In this document: piece after piece, positions 1 through 9,116 of the stretch
Layout of the letters: each line of letters opens with the position of its first letter
Numbering within the stretch: the first letter of the stretch is position 1
DNA from: Paraflavitalea sp966211765
GTDB lineage: Bacteria; Bacteroidota; Bacteroidia; Chitinophagales; Chitinophagaceae
Assembly: GCA_966211765.1 (NCBI GenBank)
Contig: CBIHOV010000044.1
Location: 1-64,000, forward strand
Reading direction: 5' to 3'
DNA: 64,000 nucleotides
Position numbers and translations under genes: made by a program
The notes under the pieces: model-generated
Database searches by the model: none
Told to the model about the DNA's origin: nothing
Seen by the model: only the letters and a program-made list of their open reading frames with translations

Positions 1-28
1 TGGTGCTTATTACATATTTTATGCTAGC

Positions 29-60
29 GTGGGCTGTCTGTAATGACTGCCCACTTTTTT
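29..60 (+). terminator. Probable intrinsic terminator of an upstream gene outside the window
   Basis: GTGGGC (29-34) pairs with GCCCAC (49-54) and is followed by six T residues. No plus-strand gene in the window precedes it, so it would end a gene lying left of base 1. Stem is short, so moderate confidence. Confidence 0.5.
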
Positions 61-141
61 CCAACACATTTTGATAACCTGGTGGGTGATTGAGGGTTAA
101 CTACCCACAATAATAAGGATCGATCAGCAATCGGGCCTTTG

Positions 142-1050
142 TCAGAAGTAAATAACACAATTGGGAAGCAATCTCTTGATCCGTTGTTGCTCACTTTCAC
201 TTAACGCGTTCCTTTCGATATGTAATTCCTGCAGGTTGGTCAAATATTTGATCTCTTCCGGCAAACCCTTCAATTGGTTATTCCCAATTTCTAAATACAA
301 CAAGTTTGTCAGATCCCCGATCTCCTTTGGTAATTCTGTAAGCTGATTAAAGTTCATGATCAGGATCCTCAGGTTCTTTAGCCGGCCTATTTCGCTGCAA
401 ACAGTGGTCAGGTTGTTGGAACTGAGTGATATTTCATCGAGGGTTGTCAGTTGGCTAAGCACAGTTGGAAAACTGGTAAAGATATTTCCAAGCAAATTGA
501 TAGATACTATATGTTTTAGTTGCTCAAGTTCTTTGGGTAATATTTTTAATCCCTGGTTTGCTACGTCAATGCTCAACACCTTATCCCTTTCTTTTATAGC
601 TAATTCCAGGTTGGAATACTCATGAAGACCTCTGTTCTTTTTTATATAGTCCCAATACGATCTTCCTTCGATCCGGGTGAGGTGAAAATGGAAAGTTTTA
701 TCCATTGCAGGCGACCACCATTCTCCCGAAGCAGTTTTCTTGTTGGCAGCTAAGGTCCCGTTGAAAAGACCAGTAACACTATCCTTTTCATTTCGCTCAG
801 TAAGCCTAAAGGAGTTGTCCTTTTGAAGACGCCCCACCAGTTTTAATGGACCATGCATAGATCTGTAATAATAGGCGCCGACAATGGTAGAGTCGAGCAG
901 GATCAGAAAGCTCAGGTTTACAGTAAGATCTTGTCCTTTATCTGTTTTGATAGCTCCCTCGAAAACATAGGTCTGCCGAAAGGAATTACCCTGGCCCCAA
1001 AGACTGAATGAAATAAGTGATGCGAGTAAAATAGTTAATGTCTGCTTCAT
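142..1050 (-). CDS. Secreted leucine-rich repeat protein
   Basis: The 302-residue product starts with a signal peptide (MKQTLTILLASLISFSLWGQ), so it is exported. Residues about 25-130 form a beta-rich region with no family I recognise. Residues about 155-290 are five or so leucine-rich repeats of the 23-residue bacterial type (repeats such as LPKEIGDLTNLLYLEIGNNQ). LRRs are protein-interaction scaffolds; the partner is unknown. It lies 42 bases downstream of the outer-membrane barrel gene on the same strand and may be cotranscribed with it. Function beyond a surface or periplasmic binding role cannot be assigned. Confidence 0.8.
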   Translation of the reverse strand: MKQTLTILLASLISFSLWGQGNSFRQTYVFEGAIKTDKGQDLTVNLSFLILLDSTIVGAYYYRSMHGPLKLVGRLQKDNSFRLTERNEKDSVTGLFNGTLAANKKTASGEWWSPAMDKTFHFHLTRIEGRSYWDYIKKNRGLHEYSNLELAIKERDKVLSIDVANQGLKILPKELEQLKHIVSINLLGNIFTSFPTVLSQLTTLDEISLSSNNLTTVCSEIGRLKNLRILIMNFNQLTELPKEIGDLTNLLYLEIGNNQLKGLPEEIKYLTNLQELHIERNALSESEQQRIKRLLPNCVIYF

Positions 1051-1092
1051 AAACTTTGGGGTATTGGGTCTTCACCTGCCCGATCGTCATTA

Positions 1093-1656
1093 TTATTTTC
1101 CTATCAGATAACTTACCCCAACACTCAGCGTATTTAATTTAAGGGAGGAATTTTCGCCCAGGTTCGACAGCCCGGCCGCATAGCGCAGGTCAATGCCCAG
1201 CCCTTCCGGCAGGCGATAACCAAGGCCCATCACAAGGGAAGTCTCAAATTTGTTAAGGATGTGCTTCATATCTTCTGTCTTATCCGTGTCCTTGTATTTT
1301 GCTTTCCCCCTAACCAATAGCCCGAATTGAGGACCGCCTTCTACAAAGAATCCACTGTTGTGATGAAGCTGGAACAATACCGGCAACCGCAGGTAGGAAA
1401 TGACGTATTTTAAACCATCAGACTGCGCCCCTTCCTGCGAATAGAACAGCTCCGGCTGCACGCTAAATAATTTACTGAAGGTGAGATTAGCGATACCACC
1501 CGCATGCCAGCTGGTGAGTGTTTCAATGCCTGTCATCTCTGCGCCCGTCATCGTCGAGAAATTAGCACCAGCCTTCGGACCAAATTGTACAGGCGTCTGG
1601 GCATTACATACATAAGAGAGCAGGATGAGCACGGAATAAATTAATGTTCTTTTCAT
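1093..1656 (-). CDS. Outer membrane beta-barrel protein (PorT/OMP_b-brl_2-like)
   Basis: A 187-residue protein with a signal peptide ending near VCNAQ and alternating hydrophobic strands typical of the small 8-strand barrels common in Bacteroidota (segments such as GPKAGANFSTM, FFVEGGPQFGLLV, LGIDLRYAAGL, and a C-terminal strand VGVSYLIGK). I chose the ATG at 1656, because the upstream in-frame ATG at 1677 would add seven residues (MPQKNTT) before a normal signal peptide. It is divergent from the sigma factor gene at 1916 and upstream of the LRR gene. Substrate unknown. Confidence 0.8.
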   Translation of the reverse strand: MKRTLIYSVLILLSYVCNAQTPVQFGPKAGANFSTMTGAEMTGIETLTSWHAGGIANLTFSKLFSVQPELFYSQEGAQSDGLKYVISYLRLPVLFQLHHNSGFFVEGGPQFGLLVRGKAKYKDTDKTEDMKHILNKFETSLVMGLGYRLPEGLGIDLRYAAGLSNLGENSSLKLNTLSVGVSYLIGK

Positions 1657-1868
1657 GGTGGTGTTTTTTTGTGGCACAAAAATGCTTTACTGCCCTGGTT
1701 CATGGAAGTGGCGCTTAACGGATGCCCCGTTTGGGTTAATGGAAATACCTGATTGCTCCCCAAGTAGACCTTTACCAAAGATGGCTGGCTTATTATAAGC
1801 TGGTATAGCAACCAGCTCTGATACGATCAGGTAATAATTCCGTAACCTTACTCAAAAATCCTTTTTTA

Positions 1869-1876
1869 TACTTTTG
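1869..1876 (+). promoter_or_regulatory. -7 box of the ECF sigma gene promoter
   Basis: TACTTTTG fits the Bacteroidota -7 consensus TAnnTTTG and lies 39 bases upstream of the ATG at 1916. No clear -33 TTG at the usual 19-20 base spacing, so the assignment is moderate. Two overlapping palindromes lie upstream (GCTTAT-T-ATAAGC at 1788-1800 and AGCTGGT/ACCAGCT at 1798-1817). Confidence 0.5.
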
Positions 1877-1915
1877 CGCACAGGCTGATAATTGTAATGA
1901 GCGCCGGCACCCTGC

Positions 1916-2470
1916 ATGCAAATAGAGAAAAAACATAATTCGTCGGATGAAGACCTGCTGCTGTATTGGCAGAAAGGTGATGCCAAAGCCTTCGACGAAA
2001 TATTCATCCGTTATTTCCAGCCCCTCCACCAATACGCACTGAATAACCTGCAAAACACCATGCTGGCCGAAGAGCTGGTCATGGATGTAATGCTGCGTAT
2101 CTGGAAAACCAATGGAAATATCCACTGCCCCGCGGGATTCAAACCCTATATATTACGAGCGTTGAAGAATGCCATCCTCAATCACTTTAGGGCATCTTTA
2201 CCGGTGATCATTTCCTGGGATGACCTGCCAGCCACACAAAATATTTCTGCCAGTACGGCGCCTGATCATAAGCTATTGCACGATGAAACCCGTGACCGGT
2301 ACCTCGCTGCGCTGAACTCCTTATCCGAAAAAAAGCGGGAAGTCTTTATTCTCAGTCGCGAAGAACGCCTCACCTACAAAGAGATTGCCCGGCAACTCAA
2401 TATCTCTGTCAATACCGTCGAAAATTACATGGCAGCCTCACTGGCGCAGGTAAAGGAACAGATGAAATAA
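1916..2470 (+). CDS. RNA polymerase ECF sigma-70 factor (FecI-like)
   Basis: The 184-residue protein has the two ECF domains: region 2 at about residues 25-90 (FDEIFIRYFQPLHQYAL, then AEELVMDVMLRIWK) and region 4 at about 130-183 (LSEKKREVFILSREE, then the helix-turn-helix YKEIARQLNISVNTVENYM). It directs RNA polymerase to a small regulon and is expected to be held inactive by the FecR protein encoded 151 bases downstream. The position just ahead of fecR and an STN-type TonB receptor is the classic cell-surface signalling arrangement. A run of nine C residues follows the stop codon. Confidence 0.92.
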   Translation: MQIEKKHNSSDEDLLLYWQKGDAKAFDEIFIRYFQPLHQYALNNLQNTMLAEELVMDVMLRIWKTNGNIHCPAGFKPYILRALKNAILNHFRASLPVIISWDDLPATQNISASTAPDHKLLHDETRDRYLAALNSLSEKKREVFILSREERLTYKEIARQLNISVNTVENYMAASLAQVKEQMK

Positions 2471-2621
2471 CCCCACCTCACTTCTGTCATCCCCCCCCCA
2501 ATGTTACCAAATTGTAAAGTCGAAAAAAGATCAGGTGGTAGCTTTTCAAAACTGTGTTTATATACATGAGCGCTTGTAAAAATGGCCTCGATCATTGCTT
2601 CCATTTCAATAAAACACCAGC

Positions 2622-3707
2622 TTGAAAGATCATAATATCAAAAAGGAATTGATAAGAAAAATGCTGTCGGGCACATTGAGCCTCGAAGAACAGCAGCAGA
2701 TCAGCCGTATGATAGACCAGCCTGGTTTCCAGGAGTTGTTTAATAAGGTGTTGGATGAGCAAGGAGGTGAGTTGGAAATAACGCTGGGTGTGCAAGAACA
2801 AGCTTTTACCAGTCAAAAGCTGGAACAGTTTCACCAAATGACCCAGGAAACAGTAACCACGACTGTGAATGAAGAGGCACCCGTATATAAACTAAAAAGA
2901 CCGATTTGGAAAAGATGGCTGCCTTATGCCGCAGCAGTAGTGGTGATAGCAGGCGGTTTCCTTACCTGGTTTTCCGGGGCCAATAAAAAGCAGTCTGCAA
3001 TAATAGCACAGCAGGCAATAAAAAAAAATAAGCAACCGTCACCGGTAGAAAGCCCTGTCCGGTATACCGAATACTACAACCCGAAGAAAAGCAGGCTCAA
3101 AGTAAAATTGCCCGATGGGTCGATCGTTACGCTGGGGGGGAAGAGCCGGGTAAAATACCTTGCCAGCTTTGAAGGCAATAATCGAGATATCTACCTAGAA
3201 GGGGAAGCGTTCTTTGAGGTGACCAAAAAACCGAATAAGCCATTTACAGTTTATACGGGCAATGTACACACCCAGGTATTGGGTACATCGTTCAAAGTAT
3301 CGGCCTTGCCAAAGGCGCCGGTAGAAGTAGCTGTGGTTACTGGAAAAGTGCGGGTAAGCTATCATGGAGGCAATGCCAGCAGTGATCTGGCTACCATGCT
3401 GCCAGGTGATAAAATATCATGGGCGGATAATAAGCTGTCAAAAGGGAAGATTGATACACGTGATGTACTGGCCTGGAAAAATGAATTGATGGTATTCAAA
3501 AAGCAAACATTGAAAAATATCCTGGATGTTTTCCAAAAACATTATGGAGTACATATAACAGTGGTCAATAAAGGGTTTTTAACAGAGAAAATTTCGCTCT
3601 CGCTTGATGAAAAGATGCCCCTGGAAAAAGCAATGAATGTATTGGCCGTTACAGCCGGATTCGAACATTCGATCAATGCTTCGTCCAGAACTGTTATCAT
3701 AAAATAA
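2622..3707 (+). CDS. FecR-family anti-sigma factor with DUF4974 C-terminus
   Basis: A 361-residue inner-membrane protein: cytoplasmic sigma-binding part (about 1-95), one membrane helix (about 99-118, WLPYAAAVVVIAGGFLTWF), FecR domain (about 155-255, with the hallmark DIYLEGEAFFEV and VLGTSFKVSA), and a DUF4974 domain (about 290-360) resembling the STN fold. It should relay the occupied state of the TonB receptor at 3900 to the sigma factor at 1916. The start is a TTG: an in-frame TAA lies at 2610-2612 and the first ATG (2661) would remove 13 conserved-looking residues, so a TTG start is preferred but not certain. Confidence 0.9.
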   Translation: MKDHNIKKELIRKMLSGTLSLEEQQQISRMIDQPGFQELFNKVLDEQGGELEITLGVQEQAFTSQKLEQFHQMTQETVTTTVNEEAPVYKLKRPIWKRWLPYAAAVVVIAGGFLTWFSGANKKQSAIIAQQAIKKNKQPSPVESPVRYTEYYNPKKSRLKVKLPDGSIVTLGGKSRVKYLASFEGNNRDIYLEGEAFFEVTKKPNKPFTVYTGNVHTQVLGTSFKVSALPKAPVEVAVVTGKVRVSYHGGNASSDLATMLPGDKISWADNKLSKGKIDTRDVLAWKNELMVFKKQTLKNILDVFQKHYGVHITVVNKGFLTEKISLSLDEKMPLEKAMNVLAVTAGFEHSINASSRTVIIK

Positions 3708-3732
3708 TGCTCATGTATTAATTAAGCTACAA

Positions 3733-3763
3733 GACGGTAATAAACGTCCTGCCTGCCAGGCAG
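3733..3763 (+). other. Hairpins between anti-sigma and receptor genes
   Basis: GACG (3733-3736)/CGTC (3745-3748) and CTGCCT (3749-3754)/AGGCAG (3758-3763) are adjacent stems just after the fecR stop; a further stem AAGGGC/GCCCTT is at 3831-3850. None carries a U-run, so they look like mRNA structures rather than intrinsic terminators. A comparable hairpin follows the second fecR (48097-48125). Confidence 0.4.
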
Positions 3764-3899
3764 TGGGCAGCGTTATGCACAATCAATAGTATTTGCCGGA
3801 ATTACCCTGGCAACAAGTACGGTTGGTGTCAAGGGCTTTCTCATGCCCTTTATCAATCGGCCACCAGACAGGTAAGGCATTAAACAACAATAAAATGGT

Positions 3900-6800
3900 A
3901 TGAGCATCTGTAAAAGATCATCTTGGGTAAAATTGTTCGTACAGGGATTTTGGCTATCCTTCTATCTGATCATGCTCATGACTGCTGGTCACGCATATGG
4001 GCAGGATCTCACTAAGAAGATCACACTGAGCCTCGACAGTGCAACCGTAGAACAGGGAATTAATGAGATCACCCAAAAAGCAGCACTCCGCTTATCCGTA
4101 CGGGAAAAGCTATTGCCTGGCAACTCCAAACGTGTCACCTTGCCATCGCAACAGATCAGCGTGGGCGAGGCCCTAACAGCCGTACTGGCAGGCACCGGCC
4201 TCCGGTACCGGATCGTAGAGGGATATATTGTAATTGAAACAGCGCCTGTGCCCGGCACTGTCACCGGGCGCGTGTTTGATACCGATGGCAATCGCGCACT
4301 CAGCGGGGTATCTGTGCACATCAAAGGCAACAACACAGGCAATATGACCGACGAGAACGGTTTCTTCTCCATTTCCATTCAGGAGAATGCTGCCACACTG
4401 GTGTTCAGCTATGTTGGCTATAAAAGCCGGGAGGTCAGGGTTACCCCTTCTTCTCAAAACATTAAAGTGGTGTTGCAGTCCAACTCTGCCGTACTGGAAT
4501 CTGTAACAGTGCAGGCAAGAAGACGGACCAACACGCAGGCTTCTGTATTGACCGAAAGACGCCGGTCTGCCATTGTGCAGGATGCCATTTCTGCGGAGCA
4601 GATCGTGAAAACAGGTAGCATCACTACTACCCAGGCCCTGTCGAAAGTAGCAGGCGTTACCATTACCGATGATAAATACGTGGCTGTACGCGGCCTGGGC
4701 GACAGAAGTGTGATTGGTCAGTTGAATGGTGTACGCCTGGCTTCCTCTGACCCGGACAGGAGTTCCATCCCGTTGGACCTGGTACCGGCTTCCCTGCTGG
4801 ACAATATCACCATTTACAAAACGGTTACCCCCGATAAACCTGCTGATGCTTCGGCCGGTATCGTGGAACTGAAAACAAAATCGGTCCCCGACAAACAGAC
4901 ACTCGAGTTTCAGGCCCAAACAGGTTTCAATTCCAACATCGGTGTTGGAGGCAAATACAATAGTTTTTGGAACAGCGAAATGGGCGCCTTCGGCAACCAG
5001 ATCAAGAATAAAAACCTATCGGCAGGTTTCAAGGACCTCGCCCGGCAATATCCCGGAGGATTAAGTTCCATTCAAAAAATGATGGCCAACAGCAATTATA
5101 GTCCGGATGCTTACAAAGAGGTGGCCCGCATTAACAGCATTATGCGCTCCTTCGATCCCGTCATGACTACTCAATACAATAAAGCGCCTTTGAACCAATT
5201 ATACTCCGTAACCTATGGCAATAGCTTCGACGTTTTTAAGAAACATAAACTGGGGCTGATCCTCGGTGGAAACTATTACCGCCGCTATACAGATATCGCC
5301 GGCGGCGAACTTACTCAGTACAGTATTTACCAGGGCGTGGTAACAGGCAATCCGGATGTGTACAGCCCGCGAAACATTCCCAACTACATCACCCCCAACA
5401 GTCTGTTCATGGGTAAATACCAGACATATAAGGAGAATACAGGAGTAGAGACCCTGAACTACGGGATACTCGCGGGCGTCACATACCGTTTCAGCGCCTT
5501 GCATGAGATCAGCATGCAGTACCTTGGTAGCTGGGGCGGTGAAAATACCGCCTCCAACCTCTATGGCCGGTATGAATACGCCGCCCTGCCCGGTGATGTA
5601 TACACTACCACCTATTCCCTGAAGCAGACCTTCCGGAACCTCAATACTTTCAACCTGCAGGGCGAACATAAATTCTTCAATAAAGAATATGCTCCCCGTC
5701 TTAGCTACAATATTGCCTCCTCACGGTCGAAACAGAACGATCCCGACTTCCGGTTCGTGAACCTCATCGATTACAGGCCCCGCAATGGAGGTTATTATTT
5801 CAAGCCCGGTATTACTGATAATAGTGGCAGTGGAGAATATGTATATACGGACCACCAGTATGCACTCACATCCGGCTATGTGAATGGGTTTGGCAGCATC
5901 GGTGTAATGCAGGCCGAGCCCAACGGCAGGCGCTGGCGTAACCTCGATGAAAAGAACTATAACTATAAAGCCGACCTGAGCATTCCATTCAAACTGTTCG
6001 GACAGCGCCAGGAATTTAAGACTGGTATCAACTACCTTTTTCGCGACCGGAGCTTTACCGAAAACCAGTTATTTTTGCCAGGTTCCAATTTCTCGCCCAA
6101 CAAGGCCTTACCACTCTATACAGTTTATGGCAACCTGAACAAACTCGTGAGCAATGAGGTCATCGGTTTGTTCCAGCCTTCTGCCAACAATGGCGAAGGG
6201 ATGATGCCCGTGAATGGCTTTCTGTACAATAGCCAGAAATCCCCCAACAACTACACGGGCTATTATGAGACCAATGCGCTGTATGGTATGCTTGACCTGA
6301 AACCAACTGAGCAATTCCGACTCACCGGCGGTGTTCGTTTTGAAATGACAGACATTGGTTCTTCGGTCGATACGGCAGGCGTATTCCTCGATCCATCCCT
6401 CACGGTAAAAGGCCCGGATGGTTCCAGCATTCCCCTCAACCCCATCAACCCCAATACCGTTTACAAAGCTGACTATAAGCCGTACTATTCGGTAAATACC
6501 ACCTATACCCTGAACAGCAATATGAATTTCCGGGCCGCCTACAATACCACCCTGGCAAGGCCCGAGTTGAGAGAGATCACCAATATCTTCGAATTCGATG
6601 CCTTCCAGATGGGGCTGGTGGTGGGTAATCCCAACCTGATCAACCAACACACAGAAAACCTGGACTTTCGCTGGGAATGGTTTACCGGAAAAGGAGAGGT
6701 GATCGCTGTATCTGCATTCGGTAAACGAATCCAGAATCAGTTGGTAAAAGTATTCAGCTTGAGAACAGACGGACTGGCTGCCACTTATCCCGAATTCCCT

Positions 6801-7364
6801 GTGATCCAGTTCCAGAATGATCCCAATACCGGTAAGGTATGGGGATTGGAATTTGAAGTGGTCCAGAACCTGGGCAAACTATGGAAACCGCTCAGGACGA
6901 TTTTCGTGGGCACTAATTTATTAGTGGCGCAGAGCGAGATCAAAAAAACGGCAGAACGGTATGCTGCCAACAAATCTCTCGACCGGCATACCCCATCCAA
7001 TAGCCCCTTGTTCGAACAGGCGCCTTATTCTGTCAATGCCTGGATCAACTATGAGAACACAAAATCCGGTACCGACATTACCCTTACGTTCAATATGGTG
7101 GGAGAGCGCCTGGTGCAGATCAACCTGACCGGTGAACCCGACCTCTACACACAACCGGTGCCCGTGCTCGACTTCGTATTCAGCCAGAAACTGAGCAAAC
7201 GGCTTCTCTTCAAAGGATATGCAAAGAACCTCCTCAATCCTGCTGTTAAAACAGTGTATGCCAATCCACAGACCGGCGGCAAATGGTACGGCAATGAATA
7301 CATCAACCGCAGCTACAAGAGAGGCACAGAGATCATGTTCGGGCTTACTTACAACTTATTCTGA
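3900..7364 (+). CDS. TonB-dependent receptor with STN signalling domain
   Basis: An 1154-residue outer-membrane receptor. Order of parts: signal peptide (about 1-35, ending HAYGQ), STN domain (about 38-110) that contacts FecR, CarboxypepD_reg-like domain (about 118-205, VTGRVFDTDG... VGYKSREV), plug (about 225-345, VRGLGDRSV, LNGVRLASSDPDR, KTVTPDKPADASAGIVELK) and a long beta-barrel ending in a terminal strand MFGLTYNLF. It lacks the SusC signature, and its plug resembles that of the receptor at 44795-48049. It imports an unknown ligand using TonB energy and, through STN, should activate the 1916/2622 sigma pair. It is the first gene of an eight-gene run with gaps of 38 bases or less. Confidence 0.92.
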   Translation: MSICKRSSWVKLFVQGFWLSFYLIMLMTAGHAYGQDLTKKITLSLDSATVEQGINEITQKAALRLSVREKLLPGNSKRVTLPSQQISVGEALTAVLAGTGLRYRIVEGYIVIETAPVPGTVTGRVFDTDGNRALSGVSVHIKGNNTGNMTDENGFFSISIQENAATLVFSYVGYKSREVRVTPSSQNIKVVLQSNSAVLESVTVQARRRTNTQASVLTERRRSAIVQDAISAEQIVKTGSITTTQALSKVAGVTITDDKYVAVRGLGDRSVIGQLNGVRLASSDPDRSSIPLDLVPASLLDNITIYKTVTPDKPADASAGIVELKTKSVPDKQTLEFQAQTGFNSNIGVGGKYNSFWNSEMGAFGNQIKNKNLSAGFKDLARQYPGGLSSIQKMMANSNYSPDAYKEVARINSIMRSFDPVMTTQYNKAPLNQLYSVTYGNSFDVFKKHKLGLILGGNYYRRYTDIAGGELTQYSIYQGVVTGNPDVYSPRNIPNYITPNSLFMGKYQTYKENTGVETLNYGILAGVTYRFSALHEISMQYLGSWGGENTASNLYGRYEYAALPGDVYTTTYSLKQTFRNLNTFNLQGEHKFFNKEYAPRLSYNIASSRSKQNDPDFRFVNLIDYRPRNGGYYFKPGITDNSGSGEYVYTDHQYALTSGYVNGFGSIGVMQAEPNGRRWRNLDEKNYNYKADLSIPFKLFGQRQEFKTGINYLFRDRSFTENQLFLPGSNFSPNKALPLYTVYGNLNKLVSNEVIGLFQPSANNGEGMMPVNGFLYNSQKSPNNYTGYYETNALYGMLDLKPTEQFRLTGGVRFEMTDIGSSVDTAGVFLDPSLTVKGPDGSSIPLNPINPNTVYKADYKPYYSVNTTYTLNSNMNFRAAYNTTLARPELREITNIFEFDAFQMGLVVGNPNLINQHTENLDFRWEWFTGKGEVIAVSAFGKRIQNQLVKVFSLRTDGLAATYPEFPVIQFQNDPNTGKVWGLEFEVVQNLGKLWKPLRTIFVGTNLLVAQSEIKKTAERYAANKSLDRHTPSNSPLFEQAPYSVNAWINYENTKSGTDITLTFNMVGERLVQINLTGEPDLYTQPVPVLDFVFSQKLSKRLLFKGYAKNLLNPAVKTVYANPQTGGKWYGNEYINRSYKRGTEIMFGLTYNLF

Positions 7365-7391
7365 GGATCATAGAATTCAAAAGAACCAAGA

Positions 7392-9116
7392 ATGACCATA
7401 CAATTTAAATACAGCGGCATCCTCATCGCAATGTTATTGTTGCTGGCTGCCTGTAAGAAAGATAAGTTTGATTTCGGGTACGATAACCGGCCGGTTACTG
7501 AGCACCGAAAGAGATCAAATGTACGCATCATCAACCTGGCAGACTACAACCAGGTAATAGCAAATGGTGACACACTGACCAATTTCATCGTCAAAAATCC
7601 TAATGAAACGGGTGGAGACCGTTTTCCGGGTACGCCCTGGTTTCCTGCCAATGGCAGACTCGGCAAGATCTGGGAAGTACCCATGGATCTTTTTGACACA
7701 AAGGAAAAAGCGGCGCTCACCATTGCCGCGAGGCACTACTCAGGCAGTTTTAACAACACGATCGACATATCCGCTGAAAATAATTACAACACCCCTACGG
7801 ATTATGTGCTGCTGCCTGTAGAGCATATGAATGGACAACCGGCTGTAGTACCCGTAACACGAGGTGTCTCGGCGCCTTCCAGGCCCGATCATTTCAAGAT
7901 CAGGATCGTCAATTTATCGGGGGAGATCAAAAACCCGGCCTTCACCGCCGGCGGACCACAGGAAAAGCTGGATGGTCCGGTAACCCTTACCTATGCGGAT
8001 GGAACGCCTGTTAGCGAAAAGACCAGTCATGTAGGAAACGGATCACCCGTTTCGGAATATGTTGAAGTGCCCTACGGTACCTACCAGTTCAGGGTACTCA
8101 CCGATGATGGCCGTCAGTTGCGGGCGCCGCTGGCTACCAGCAAGGACCACAGCCTTACCCTGATAGAACCGGCCAATTCCAGTCTGCCTATCAACTATGG
8201 TCAATCTTCCAACCTGGTATATGCGCCGATCGAAGTATATCAACCCGGCGGCATCTATACAGTATTCGTGGCGCCGCAGCGATTCAATTACCTGATCAAC
8301 GAGATCGGTGAGGAAACCTTTACTTACCAGAATGCCTTCCAGGTCATCAGCGACAACAGTGTGGCAGCCAATGTCACCTGGTTCAGGATACAGGGCGTGA
8401 ATGCGCTCAGCAATCCATCTATCAACATCCGGGCAAATGGAAACCAGATAACAACCGGTCTTGCCTTCGGGAATGCCAGTGAGTATGCCCGGCTGGTAAC
8501 CGGTAATTACAAACTGGAAGCCACGGATGCCTCGGGTAAAGTAATTGCCACTGCTGAACAGGCCCTGCGGCCTGCGCAGAATTACACAGCCTGGTTGTAT
8601 CCGGCTCCGGATGGGAGTAGTAAACTATTGATCCTTGCCAACGACCTTAGCGGTACCTGGTACAAGGGTGGTTCCGAAGATGGCACTTTGGACAGGTTTC
8701 AGTTTGATTTCTATTTCTACCGGCGCTACCTGAACCTTTCTCCTGAAAATCCCTATATCACTTTCACCAGCGGCAATGGTCAATCTTCTTCAGGACAGGG
8801 CGACAACCCAACGGCTGCTGTAAACCTGCAGCCAGGTATGCCCGTATTCGAACAACCCTATGTGCAGAGTAGGTATACATATGGCGCCTATGAGATCATG
8901 GCCTGGCGCTCGGCGCCGAATATTGTACCGGGTACCTGGGCAGATGATATTCCCGTGCTGGCCTCCCAACAGTTCATTGCCAATAAAGCCCTGTACACAA
9001 ATGCCGGGAAAGCCCTGCCCGTACACGAACCGGGCATCTATACCATAGCGTTGATCGGCCACACGGGCAGTACTGCCCCCAAAGCAACAATGATGATCCT
9101 AAAACACAACAACTGA
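7392..9116 (+). CDS. Putative surface lipoprotein, DUF4397-like repeats
   Basis: A 574-residue lipoprotein with lipobox LLAAC at residues 17-21. At least three stretches look like DUF4397-type Ig-like units: VRIINLADYNQ (near 44), KIRIVNLSGEI (near 170) with YVEVPYGTYQFRVL, and YARLVTGNYKLEAT (near 370). I infer a beta-sandwich substrate- or surface-binding protein, without a recognised activity. It begins 27 bases after the TonB receptor, and its stop overlaps the next start by one base (TGATG at 9114-9118), so the genes are translationally coupled. The DUF4397 assignment is pattern-based and needs a profile search. Confidence 0.75.
   Translation: MTIQFKYSGILIAMLLLLAACKKDKFDFGYDNRPVTEHRKRSNVRIINLADYNQVIANGDTLTNFIVKNPNETGGDRFPGTPWFPANGRLGKIWEVPMDLFDTKEKAALTIAARHYSGSFNNTIDISAENNYNTPTDYVLLPVEHMNGQPAVVPVTRGVSAPSRPDHFKIRIVNLSGEIKNPAFTAGGPQEKLDGPVTLTYADGTPVSEKTSHVGNGSPVSEYVEVPYGTYQFRVLTDDGRQLRAPLATSKDHSLTLIEPANSSLPINYGQSSNLVYAPIEVYQPGGIYTVFVAPQRFNYLINEIGEETFTYQNAFQVISDNSVAANVTWFRIQGVNALSNPSINIRANGNQITTGLAFGNASEYARLVTGNYKLEATDASGKVIATAEQALRPAQNYTAWLYPAPDGSSKLLILANDLSGTWYKGGSEDGTLDRFQFDFYFYRRYLNLSPENPYITFTSGNGQSSSGQGDNPTAAVNLQPGMPVFEQPYVQSRYTYGAYEIMAWRSAPNIVPGTWADDIPVLASQQFIANKALYTNAGKALPVHEPGIYTIALIGHTGSTAPKATMMILKHNN

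Noticed and set aside
3130..3145. A run of seven G residues in fecR as a possible frameshift site
   Set aside because: The frame remains open and the FecR domain continues normally on both sides.
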